A stretch of 64,000 nucleotides of DNA from Neocallimastix lanati (nom. inval.) (taxonomy: Eukaryota > Neocallimastigomycota > Neocallimastigomycetes > Neocallimastigales > Neocallimastigaceae), in the NCBI GenBank assembly GCA_016946835.1, contig JACVTC010000042.1, positions 1,222,501 to 1,286,500 of the forward strand, in the 5' to 3' direction. This document shows positions 22,026 to 32,949 of this stretch, piece after piece. The position numbers and the translations under genes are program-made. The notes under the pieces are model-generated. The model searched no databases, had not been told where the DNA came from, and was given only the letters and a program-made list of their open reading frames with translations. Numbering within the stretch: the first letter of the stretch is position 1; every line of letters starts with the position of its first letter.

Positions 22026-22505
22026 AGAAAGCCTGATAGAAATAATTTAAAATATTAATTATTTTCTTTTATAAGTATTATAATACATAAATATCATTAT
22101 ATATATTTAAAATGTATATTTGAATATTTATTAAAAATACGAAATATACATTAAATATATTTTTAAAAAATATATTAATTTAATAATTGGTTTATTTTAT
22201 AAAAATTTTTTATTTATTTATTAATTCACTACAATATAAAAAAAAAATAATGCGAAATGCAATGCATTCATATTTTTAATATTTTATAATACTAATATAT
22301 AATAATAAAGACATCTTTAATTTTATTTAATAAAGTAAAAAATATTTAAAATAAATTTATAAAAAAATTTTTTTTTTTAATATTTTTAAATAACCCTATC
22401 AATAAATATTAAATAAATTTAAATATTGAATTTCTTATAAAAAAAAAAAAATTTAATTATCAATTAATTGTAATTATGATTTTTAAAGGATTTTAATAAT
22501 TATTT

Positions 22506-23960
22506 TTATTTTGTTTTATTAAAATTAATGATTTCATTATTCAATCTAATTAAACAATTAAACCAATTTTCGATGATATCATTTTTACTACATTCAACAT
22601 TTTTTAATTCGGCTTTAATATTTTTATAATATTCAACTAAAATTTTAATGTCATCGACCCTTTCTGATATTCTACTCTTTTTTCTCCAAATTCCTTTAAT
22701 TCTCATTTGGTAATCATAGTAAGATTTGGATTATTCAAATTGTATTGTATATATTAATTTATAAAATGAAGGCTTTTTTACAAATAAATTTTTTAAATAA
22801 CTGTTATATGATTCTGAAGCATTATTTGTTATGTGGTCTATATTATTGTAATAATTACAATATTTTATATTATGGATATTTAGAAATGTTTTCTCAAAAT
22901 AATCTAAAAAATTCAAAAATTGGGAACAGGTAGATTCATATCTCTTGCATGTATTTTTAATTTTATTAAAAATATCAGGTATGTATTCAATATTAATAAA
23001 ACATAAATTAGAAATCGCTTTATAATAAGTATTTAAAATATTATGATCTTTCACTTCCTTGTAACATAATTTATTTTTTTTTTGGTCATTAATAATCTTT
23101 TATAATGCCAAAAACAATATTTAACATTTATATTGGGAAAAATATTTTCCACTGCATTAGATATTCCTTTTTCAAAATCACAATGAAAAATTTTTTCTAA
23201 GAAATTAATATTTGCATTATATTTAATTATATTTTTTTTTTTATTTAATTAAATAATATTTCATAAGTTGTTTGTTCTTTGTTTTTTAATATTGACATGG
23301 AAGTAGTGTAAAAACAATTTAATTCTGTAACGTAAGTTCTGGTAATGAATACTTGATAACTATTAGATGGAGCTATTAAAAATGTACCATCAGCAAATAT
23401 ATGTTTATTCTCCATAAATAATTTTGCTTGGAATGGGGATTGAAAAATTATTATATTAGAATTTTTGAATATCATAAAGTATTCACCTCTTATTGTTTTA
23501 TAATATTCAGATTCATTAGGAACTTCATCAAATGTTTTTACATTAGGAAATAATTGTTTATTTTTATATCTTGTTATTTGGGTTTTAATTGTTTTATATT
23601 CAGGGCATATATATCCTATTTCTTGAGAAATTTTATCAAATATACGTTTCAATTTTATATCAGAAAGAATTAAACTTTTTTTTATTTCATCTTTAATTTT
23701 ATGTTTTATTAATGATTTGGATGCATTAATTTCATTACCAGGATGATTATGGGAAGATTCAAACCTCTTTATTATCATTCATAATAATAAAAGATTTACA
23801 TTTATTTAATGTTTTATATATTGTACATCTATATATTTTTGTATTATCTTTTTTTAATTTTGAAAAATTATATTTAAATTTTCGATCTATAATTATTTGC
23901 TCTTTTCCTCGATTTGTTTCACTTATATCAATTTTTAGATTTCCTCCATCAAAATTTTTA
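22506..23960 (-). pseudogene. MULE transposase with N-terminal FLYWCH-type zinc finger
   Basis: Read on the minus strand. The N-terminal part (23960 to about 23740) has the FLYWCH layout: F..Y-N-F-S, Y-R-C-T-I-Y, N-K-C-K-S and S-S-H-N-H-P-G, which supply the zinc-ligand Cys and His residues. A frameshift near 23775 separates the first half of this finger from the 177-codon piece 23245-23778. That piece ends in the MULE core: F-A-D-G-T-F (first catalytic Asp) and Y-Q-V-F-I-T-R-T. The second block (23210-23060) holds H-C-D-F-E-K-G (second Asp) and C-F-W-H-Y-K-R (the C-x2-H-type element). The third (22731-23054) holds N-A-S-E-S-Y-N (catalytic Glu). All three acidic residues survive, but at least three frameshifts break the gene. 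C-terminal residues are Lys-rich (22506-22706). Confidence 0.85.
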
Positions 23961-24029
23961 ATATAAATATTAATAAATATGAAATATTTATTTTTTATTT
24001 TTTATTTAATATGTATTTTCAATTTTTTT

Positions 24030-24840
24030 AAAAATTACAGTTATAAATATAAATAAATATGAAAATATTTTATTTTATTTCAAGAAAATTACTAAAAAAT
24101 ATTTATCTTTTTTTTTTTATTTTATTTTTTCATTATAAAATAAAATATTTATTTAATTATTATTTATTTATATAATAAAAAATTACAGTTATAAATATAA
24201 ATAAATATGAAAATATTTTATTTTATTTTTTTTTAATTTTATTTTATTTTTTATTTTATTTTTTTATTTTTTATTTTATTTTTTACTTTTTATTTTATTT
24301 TTTTATTTATTTTTTTTTATTTTTATTTATTTTTTTTTATTTTTATTTTTATTTTTTTATTTTTTTTACTTTTTATTATTAAATATATATATATTAAATT
24401 ATGAAATTATTATAAAACAAAATATTTATTTAATTATTATTTATTTATTTTTATTTTTTATTTTTTATTTTTTTTTAAAAATTACAGTTATAAATAAATA
24501 TGAAAATAGTTTATTTAATTTCAAGAAAATTAGTAAAAAAATATTTATCTTTTCTTTTTTTAATTTTATTTTTTTATTATAAAATAAAATATTTATTTAT
24601 TTATTTATTATTTTTTATTTTTTATTTATTTATAGAATAAAAAACTACAGTTATAAATATAAATAAATATGAAAATATTTTATTTTATTTTTTTTGTATT
24701 TTATTTTTTTATTTTTTTTATTTTTTTATTTTTTTTATTTTTTTTTTTTTTTATTTTTTTATTTTTTATTATCAAATATTTATATATTAAATTATGAAAT
24801 TATTATAAAATAAAATATTTATTTAATTATTATTTAATTA
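24030..24840. repeat. Direct duplication of a ~450-base T-rich block inside the MULE
   Basis: The phrase AATTACAGTTATAAATATAA, then ATAAATATGAAAATA, occurs near 24035, 24180, 24480 and 24640. The pairs 24035/24480 and 24180/24640 are followed by matching sequence (TTTCAAGAAAATTA..AAAATATTTATC), so a unit of about 450 bases is present twice. Confidence 0.6.
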
Positions 24841-24944
24841 ATTATTTATATAAAATAATTTAAATATAATACGCCATCTCAAAAAACATGTGGCTTATAT
24901 CTATTCACGTGCGGTTACGAAACGCGCTCTCCCCATTGAGATAG

Positions 24945-25178
24945 GGTGTGGGGCATTTCGCCAAATTGCATTTCGCCAATTTTTTTGAAAGCATGTGGCG
25001 TATTAAAAAATTGAAAATTATTAAATAAATAAATCAATAAATAAAATTAAATATTATTAATATCGAATAAAAACAATTTTAAAAAAATTATTTGGAATTA
25101 ATATTTATTTATTTATTCATTTATCTATATCAATACTCCATTTGTCGAAATGCAACCTGGGGAAATGCAACTCTTTAA
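24945..25178. mobile_element. Small MULE-related MITE, about 230 bases
   Basis: The left end GGTGTGGGGCATTTCGCC with a second GCATTTCGCC and GCATGTGGCGTATTA matches the right end CGAAATGCAACC..GAAATGCAACTCTTT in inverted orientation. Each end carries the GCATTTCG core twice. It directly abuts the right end of the MULE on one side and a SINE fragment on the other. Confidence 0.55.
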
Positions 25179-25179
25179 T

Positions 25180-25475
25180 TGTCATACTGTAACAGCTTCG
25201 TCGCTCGTAATCGTCGTTACACACTGCACCGGAAATGCATTACTAACGTTCCTACCTATATCTCTATTGACCACGAGCATCAGAACGTAATCATTAACTC
25301 CTCCCTAGTGGGTGTTAATCATTGGCCATTGGATATTTTACAATCATCAAATATCTATGCTTCAATTCAAAGCTTAATATCAGGGTTTGGGTGAAATAAG
25401 CATTTGAGGGAAAGCCTCATGAATATCGCGGGTGGTCTCATGATATCCCAAAATAGAAACTTCATCCGATATTGG
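25180..25475 (-). mobile_element. SINE fragment lacking tRNA head and 3' end
   Basis: The minus strand corresponds to the middle of the SINE (from AAATCGGATGAAG-type sequence to GTGTAACGACG..GCTGTTACAGTATG). It is more diverged than copies 1 and 2, with small indels. The head with boxes A and B is gone, and the copy begins at the MITE border. The 71-codon open frame across it is a chance reading. Confidence 0.8.
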
Positions 25476-26115
25476 AACATGCATCACAAAAGTAAATGTT
25501 ATTTATCTTTATTTTATCTTTAACACATTTATTATAAATATATTGTTCAACTAAAAAAAAAAAAAGATAATTTTTTTTTTTTTTGCTTTAATATATAACC
25601 TTTTTTATTATTTGTTTTATTTATGTCATTTATTTATTTATTTTTTATTATAAATAAATATTTTAACAAGCCACATTTAAAAATTCAAATAAATAAACAT
25701 CGCAACATTAAATGTGATATTCCTCATTGTAAAATGTATCCCTCAAAAAAATTAAAAATTAAAATTAAAAAAAAAAAAAAAAAAAAATAAAATAAAATAA
25801 AATTTTGGAATTTAAAGTTGTAATAAAATAAAATAATAATTAAAGTATAATTCATCATTATATAATTTAATTTTTAATTTGATTTTAATGACAATTAAAC
25901 TTTAATTATTATTTTAAAGAAAAGTACCAAAATTTAATTAATCATTTTATAATTTAATTTTTAATTTGGTTTAATGACATTTAAATTTTGATACTTTTTT
26001 TTTTTTTTTTTTTTTTTTTATTTTGTATTATTTATTTTAAGTTTAATTACAGTAATAATGTTTTCTTTTTATTTAAGATAATATTTTAATCATTAGTTAT
26101 ATTAGTTATTCAAAA
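25476..26115. other. AT-rich spacer with a MITE terminus relic
   Basis: AAGCCACATTTAAAAATTC (25669) and GTAAAATGTATCCCTC (25727) resemble the right-hand subterminus and terminus of element B. The rest is homopolymers. The tract TAATTTAATTTTTAATTTG..TTTTAATGACA is duplicated at about 25861 and 25951. Confidence 0.4.
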
Positions 26116-27540
26116 ATGAATATCAAATTTTTATTTAATCTTATTTATTTCACCCTATTCTTTTCGTTTACTTTCTGTGAATTTACTGGTGAATGTAAAA
26201 TTTTTAGCTATTTTTTAAAAAAATAGTATTATTAAATACAATGAATTGATTTCAAAATGCGAAATGAAAAATGAAAAATTACCAAATTGTAATTATTGAA
26301 AAAAATAATATAATATTAACATCTTAAAAAAAATATAATATAAATGATTGAATTGATAAATTCAAACATTAATTTTGTTTAAATATTTATTATTATTAAT
26401 ACATAATTAATTTTTTTTAATCATTATAGTTGTATTAAAATACTAACTAAAAATATTATATATAAAATCTAAAAAATATATATATTATTTATTTTTTTTT
26501 TTTTTAAAAGGATTTTTAAAAGTATTAATAATAGATTATCAATACCACAAAAAATTATTAATTAAAATGGAAATAAATAACGTAATTTGACAAAATTGTA
26601 AGTTCCACTTTATGTCAATTTATATGATGGGAATGTTTATCGCATTTCATTATTTGATTAATAAATACCTTTCTATTAATAATTTTATTATATATTAAAT
26701 TATTAATATTAAAGAGAAATGCATGGATGTTTCAAAGAAAATGTTAATTTTGATTCCATTAGACATTTATTAAACCTTACTTCACTGTAAATATTTAAAT
26801 AGATAGTATATTTTTATAAATACTATATTAATTTTTTTTTTTTTTATAAAAATTTATTTAATAATTTGGTAAAAAGTACTATTGTGAATAATAATGAATA
26901 TTATTATTGTTTTTTATAGCACAATAGAAACAAAAGATGAAATTTTCCTAACAAGTATTGGTAAAGCAGAAAATTTAAAAGAAATGTAAATTTTAGTTTA
27001 ATAATAATCTATGTAATATATAATATTTAAAATTAAAATATTAAATATTAATAAATTGAATATAAAATATATTATTAATATTGTGTTATAATATTGTAAA
27101 TATGACAGTACTTTTAATGGTTTTGATTTTATAATTTTCCAAAAAGAATATCTAATCTTACCAAGCTTGAGATATTGTAAATATTGTTATATCTAATAAA
27201 TTAATAAATTAATAAATTAAAATTAATTTATTAATTAAAAGTAAATAATTATTATATATTATTAATTAAATATTATTTGGTATTTATTATTATTAAATTT
27301 TTTTTTATATTAAAATATTTTATATTATTTATATTATTTAACATAGATGTAGGTAATAATAAAAAAAAGCCTTTCCAAACAGGATTGGAGATTTTAAAAA
27401 CCTTAAAAATTGTAAAAATAATTAAAAAAAATTTTTTTTTTAAACTATATTTTTATAATGATATTTATATATTTTAATAATATAACTTTATTTATTATAA
27501 ATTAGATGGTTAAAAGTTGACGAATTACTATTAATTTTCA
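26116..27540 (+). pseudogene. Decayed secreted protein with leucine-rich-like segments
   Basis: The ATG at 26116 begins a clear signal peptide (M-N-I-K-F-L-F-N-L-I-Y-F-T-L-F-F-S-F) ending F-C-E-F-T at a GT. Later islands fit GT-AG exons: about 26720-26787 (C-F-K-E-N-V-N-F-D-S-I-R, L-L-N-L-T-S-L), 26921-26986 (E-I-F-L-T-S-I-G-K-A-E-N-L-K-E) and about 27107-27180 (F-N-G-F-D-F-I-I-F, L-P-S-L-R-Y). N-L-T-S-L and F-N-G-F-D-F are reminiscent of leucine-rich-repeat proteins such as plant-type LRR ectodomains, which are frequent in anaerobic fungi. Several stops and missing splice partners suggest decay, although some could be introns. Family call is tentative. Confidence 0.4.
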
Positions 27541-27663
27541 ATTTTTAATTAATCTTGTATATATTTAATAAAACTTTTATTGATTACCATTACCAGGAAG
27601 ATAATTATTGAAAAAGTTTAATAATCTCATAAATTTAAATAGTAAATATTATTTATTATCTAT

Positions 27664-28040
27664 TTTCAAATGCACATTCAAAAATTTAAATGTATTTTCT
27701 TGAACATCTGCTCCATGTTTTCTAATAATAACTAGTTAACAATAGTTTCATGTCCATTTTCATATTCCCAATATAAAACTTTTTCAATTACTCTTGAATA
27801 TCTTCTCCATGTTATATTAAATATTTCATAGTAATGTCATGGCCTATGTAATATGCGAATCTAAAGCTTATTTATGTGATTGAACTTCATATTCCCAATG
27901 AACATTTTTAATATAGTTTCATACCATTCTCACATACCTCATATAAACTAAAGGTATTTCTTCTAATTAATTCTTTAATGGACTTGTATTCTTTATCTAA
28001 AATGAAATTAGTTTCATTTTGAGGATAACTTTTTTCCATA
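27664..28040 (-). pseudogene. Ankyrin-repeat protein remnant
   Basis: On the minus strand, near 27760 to 27690, the frame reads E-N-G-H-E-T-I-V-N, then after a stop and a one-base shift K-H-G-A-D-V-Q-E-N. This is the ankyrin consensus (GHETIVKLLL..HGADV). Upstream parts (27800-28040) repeat the motif weakly (Y-E-N/C-E-N-G-like helices). No start or end is defined. It lies tail-to-tail with the secreted-protein pseudogene. Confidence 0.6.
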
Positions 28041-28340
28041 CTGAAAACAAAGTAATAACTTTAGAATTATATTTCATTTTATGCTACTATTAACGACACA
28101 ATAAGTAAACTTTTAAAGTTCTTTTGTTCGAATATCCATTATTTAAATAAATATAATGAAATTTAATATATTAATGGGGAAAGTAAATTATAAAAAATTA
28201 AATGTGAAAAAATATTTGATTGTTTTTGTTAAAATTAAATTAAAAATTAAAAAAAAAGTACTTTATTATTTATTTATATATTTATATATATTAAATAAAA
28301 TAATAAATAGCACATTTTAAAATTTTATTTATTGGAATGC
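28041..28340. other. AT-rich spacer
   Basis: Nothing beyond simple AT-rich sequence is supported. Confidence 0.35.
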
Positions 28341-30090
28341 CTTTTCGGTACCTAACTCCATAGAAGCGAGGCTAGAGCAACCTAAGAAAAATTGATTTCA
28401 AAGAGAATTCATGAGTCGATTATTTATGTTTTTTTGTAAAATTTGAATTTTAATAAATTTGTTTCTAATCTTAAAAAATCAATCGTTTAGGAAAAGATTA
28501 GAAGAAAAACTTAAACAAGAATTTGACTAATAATCTATACATATTAATCATCGAATATTTTAAGTAAAACCAATTCGTAGAATCGGGAAAACCTTAAAAT
28601 ACCGATTGTCTAAATTTTAAAACAATAGAAGAAATAAAAAGAATAAATTAATTAAAAAATAATAAAAAATAGTTAGAAATAATTTGTTTAATTATAATTG
28701 GTAATTAAATAAAATAACGAATTAATAAAAATAAAATCAATCTTTTACAAAAATTATTAAAACAGAATTAATTTTAAATGTCTAAATTATTTGTTAAAAT
28801 TAAGTGAATAAATAAATAGATTATTATAATAATAAATGGATATAATTATAGTTATTAAATAGTTACCTGTATTATTTAAAATAATTAAAGATTATTAAAT
28901 TTATTATATTAATCGTTAAAAACATTTTATTTATTTAAAAATATCAAAGAAAATAGTAAAAACTATTTTTTATATATTTATTTTATAATTATTTCTTATT
29001 AAATTATATTTAAATATTATATTATTATATTTATAAAAATTAAAACAAAAATGAATTATTAATATAAAATTAATTCAATAATTCTATAAAAATTATTTAA
29101 ATTATAAACAAATAATTATACCTTAATTTTAGAAAAAAATATAAATATTATAAAAATTCTTAAAAAAATAAATATGTAACCTTTGAAGTAAATTTTAAAT
29201 ATTAATAAATAATAAATAAATTTTATTAAAAAGAAAATTTTTTTATTGTAATTTATAATCAAAGCTGGGTAATCCCCGTCTCCCCCCTGCTTGATTTTAA
29301 ATATCGAAGAATCTACCCCGAGTCTACCAATTTTTAGATCCGTTACCTAAATATTGTCTCTGGTATTTAAATATATATAAAAAGAATTAGACTAGACCAT
29401 TACTTATATGAATGTAATATTGATTAAAAACATTTACATACAACGGTAAAAATCAATCAATTAAAAAGCAAAGTCTATAGATATCAGATTTCATTAGGTA
29501 AGAGAATTTATAATGTAAAATAAGATTAAACAGCATAAGGTTAAATATAAAAGTAATTTAGTAGATGAATATATGAAATTCCTAAACAATATTTTATAAA
29601 TATTTTTAATAATGCTATACTCCACCATGCTAACAATTTAAAGATTATAAATTTAATTCAATACTAATTTAAATTTTACAAGGAATAGTGATAGAAAGGA
29701 ATAATCCTTGAAAAATATTATTTATAAAATATTTACTTTATTTATTGATAATCAACAGTATTTATAAATTTAATAACATACTAAAATAAAAGTGTAAAAA
29801 AGAATACTTTTGTACCTTAAATAGGATATAGAAATATTTTTTTTTTAAATTCAAATTAGTACCACCTTTTATAATATTAAGGTATGATTTCCCATTGGTG
29901 AATATTGTCCCTACTGGACGGTCCTACTGAGTATTAAAGCAAATGGCTCTCTGACGTGCGAATTATTGCTGAGAATTTTCTAGTTCTGCTTTTTTTTTTT
30001 TTTTTTTTTTTTTGAATGATTCACTAGTTTCCTAACTTCCTTTTGAAGTGAGGCCAGTATAACCTAACCCAATGAGATTTGTATTAGTTC
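28341..30090. repeat. Region flanked by a diverged direct repeat of about 55 bases
   Basis: GGTACCTAACTCCATAGAAG, then CGAGGCTAGAGCAACCTAAG (about 28348-28387) resembles GTTTCCTAACTTCCTTTTGA, then AGTGAGGCCAGTATAACCTA (about 30028-30067), some 1.68 kb apart in the same orientation. Between them are other GC islands (29266-29360 with CCCCGTCTCCCCCCTG; 29880-29975 with CCCTACTGGACGGTCCTACTG) in AT-rich DNA without open frames. This could be the edges of an old retroelement or non-coding repeat; no family is recognised. Confidence 0.35.
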
Positions 30091-31860
30091 ACTTGGTAAT
30101 TTTATATTAGTTAGAAAAATTGCTTTATGTAGTATTTATCTACATAACTATGTATCCATATAATAAGAATTTCTTCGAAAATATATTTAATAATAGTAAT
30201 TATTCAACTCCTCTTAGGCTTACAGTGAGTACAGTATCTTATCTATATTACCTATGATATTAAGAATAATTTGTATATATAATATGAAGAGAAATACTTA
30301 CTTTAAATCATTGCTATCAAATTCAGTAAAAACCGTTTGTGAGTAGAAATAATAATAAATGACATATAAAATAATACTATTAAAAATAGATAGATTAATG
30401 TTATTAAAATATAAATAATGAAAATTAATTTTTTTTTTAATTATTTGTTTGATATTAAGAATTGAAATAATTATTTTTCATTTATTAATTAATTTATCTT
30501 TATTTATCTATAATTAATTGATAAATTATACAAATTTACAAATGGTGATTATTAAATAAATAAAAAATTGAAAGTAAAAAAAAATTCAATATATCTTGAT
30601 TATTAATGAAATAAAAAAAAAAAAAAAGAAGTGTAAAAATTTTAATTTTATATTTTGCTCTTTTTTTTAAAAGGTTTTATGCTTTAAAATTATATTTTTA
30701 TAAAAATTTTATTATTAGATGTTAATTAAAATAAAATATATCACAATATATTATTAATCAATTCTTAAAAAAAAATTTCTCTAAATTCATTGATTATATT
30801 TGAATTCTAAAATATAGAAATAAAAAAAAAAATATAAATATATTAATTAATTAAATGTATAAATATATAATTTACAAAATAAAGAAATAAAAATTTAGAA
30901 AAAATTAAATATTATATTTTTATATATATATAAATATATATATAATTTAATTTATACTCTAGACCAAGGTTAAAAAGAGATATCAATTTATATATTTAAT
31001 GTTTCCAATATAATTTTTTAATATCTCACCATTTCTTTTTTTTTTTATAATGAACTACCATCAATTAATGATCATGATAAATCAGTTGAAAATATCATTT
31101 TTTCAATAGATTATGATACTAATTATTAATAAATAAAATTTTTTATTAGTAATTTTTAATCTTATATCAAAAAAGCAGAGTTGATGGATGAAATTGACGA
31201 TAAAGAAAATTAGAAATCAAGAAATTATTAAATTTCTCTATACTAGTTTAATAATTATATTAAAATTTTATTAAAATATATTAATTTTCAAGTTTTAATT
31301 TTATAAAAGTAGTTTTTAAGGATAAACATTTTTATAATTATCATTAAAATAACTTGTTAGGATTATTATTAATTTTATATTTTACACTTTTCTTGTTTCT
31401 ATTTAAATTTTTATTATTTATAAAAAATTAAACTCTTCTAGATATCCATGTTTTATTTTTTGTACAAAAAAGTCATTGACTTGTAAATACGAAAGAAAGC
31501 ATTTTATTTATATTATAACTAATTAAAAAAAAAAAAATGGATACGAATTATTAAAATTTAGTAATTATATATAAATTATTAGTTGAGTATAAAAATAAAT
31601 TTAATTAAATAATTAATAAAAAAAAAAATCAAAAAAAAAAGATATATAAATAAGGAAATAATTAAGTTGAATGAAAAATAAGAAAAAAATAAAAAAAATT
31701 TAAAATTTTAAGATTATTAAAATTATAAATAATTACCAGGATAAAGTGAGGAATACATTAAAGAGAATGAATGTCAATATACAAAGATATGGATCTCTTC
31801 TTTCTAGGAAAATTTAAATTGATTCACTTCTTGAAAAATATAAATAACAATCTGAGAAAA
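30091..31860. other. AT-rich stretch, one weak coding-like island
   Basis: Mostly homopolymers and AT-rich DNA. Near 31048-31128 a frame reads E-L-P-S-I-N-D-H-D-K-S-V-E-N-I, and 31180-31215 reads E-L-M-D-E-I-D-D-K-E-N. Both look protein-like but are too short to support a gene. 31740-31860 may be the decayed N-terminal part of the ankyrin-type pseudogene that follows. Confidence 0.3.
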
Positions 31861-32373
31861 AATTTTCATTTTTATTTAATTGTTCTAATTGATAACATTT
31901 ATTGAGTATAATATAAAAAGTGCTTAGAAAACTTTGTTTTTGATATAAATTTTATAAAATATCTACTAAATTTATATAAAATTAAAGCAGATATTTCAAA
32001 AAGAAAATTTAATTATAAGGTTAATAATGAAATAAATAAAATTGAAATACCAATGGAATTATATTTGAAATATTTAGAAAGGAAAGATTACAGGATAGTA
32101 GAATATCTTTATCAATATTATGGTACAGAAAAAACAAGGTCATTTAAGGATTTTATTCTTTTTTATTTAAATTATTTTGATAGAAATTTTAAAAAAAAAT
32201 CATTTTATGATTTTTTTAATTTCATTATAAAGAATGAAACTACATTACCATTTATTGAATAGTATGCAATTGAAGAAAATAAAATCATTATAAAAAATAA
32301 AAAATTAAAAATAGTTGAACTATTAAATAATAATAATACTTTAAAATTAGTAGAATTTTCGAAAAAAAAATAA
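31861..32373 (+). pseudogene. Ankyrin-type protein pseudogene, paralogue of the gene at 63298
   Basis: One frame runs from about 31861 to TAA 32373. Its part C-L-E-N-F-V-F-D-I-N-F-I-K, L-L-N-L-Y, I-S-K-R-K-F-N lines up with C-L-E-N-Y-V-F-D-T-N-F-I-K, L-L-N-L-Y, I-S-K-R-N-F-N in the right-edge gene (63868-63951), so this is a decayed paralogue. It also covers residues beyond the window end for that gene: L-Y-L-K-Y-L-E-R-K-D-Y, Y-Q-Y-Y-G-T-E-K-T, then L-K-I-V-E-L-L-N at the C-terminus. TGA (31903) and TAA (31909) lie before the conserved part, and TAG (32260) falls between F-I-E and Y-A-I-E. Later 5' parts are lost. Confidence 0.6.
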
Positions 32374-32949
32374 TTATATTCTTTATTGTTTATATTCAAG
32401 CAAAAGTGAAATTTTGAATTTAATAAATTAACATAATTTTTCATCATATGTATTTGATATTTTTCGAAAGTATTTTTTAATTTAAAATTCTTATGATCAA
32501 TCAAATAATTATTAAATTATAATATTTTCTAATTATTTATAAGTAATAATAAATTTGTATTAAATTTATTTTTCTATATATGTATTAACTTTATTTTTTA
32601 TTGAAAATTTTATATATTTAACGTAATTTTTTTATTTTTATGTTTATTATAATAATTTTATATTGAAACATGTAGCTTTTTTATTATTTTTATCCACATA
32701 AATATTAAATAAAATAAAAAAAATTAAAATTTATATTTTACATAAAATAATTAAAAAATTCGTTTTAATTAAAATAGATTTTTTATAAATAAAAATTAAA
32801 AAAAATATATAAAAGAAATATATATTTTTATTAATTTTTAAAAATTATTTTTAATATTCGGATTTTATTAAAATATTTTTTTATTTTATTTAAATATTTT
32901 TTTTTAATTATTTTTATATATAGTATATTTTATAAAAATTATAAAGTAA
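32374..32949. other. AT-rich spacer left of the satellite
   Basis: No features beyond AT-rich sequence. The 99-codon minus frame across 32205-32504 is a shadow of the ankyrin pseudogene and its flank. Confidence 0.4.

Larger units (their letters stand above)
22249..24936 (-). mobile_element. Mutator-like element (MULE), decayed autonomous copy
   Basis: A transposase pseudogene is bracketed by related ends: ATGCGAAATGCAATGCATTC at the left (about 22249-22268) and, at the right, a minus-strand reading GGGGAGAGCGCGTTTCGTAA (about 24918-24937) followed by AAGCCACATG. The right end keeps CpGs where other family members have TG/CA. The right third (24030-24840) is non-coding T-rich DNA with an internal duplication. 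A precise boundary and target duplication could not be fixed by eye. Confidence 0.5.

Noticed and set aside
22745-22933. 62-codon plus frame
   Set aside because: It is antisense to the catalytic-Glu block of the MULE transposase.
25179-25394. 71-codon frame
   Set aside because: It reads across a SINE fragment on the opposite strand.
32205-32504. 99-codon minus frame
   Set aside because: It is antisense to the ankyrin pseudogene, whose plus frame is supported by its paralogue at 63298.
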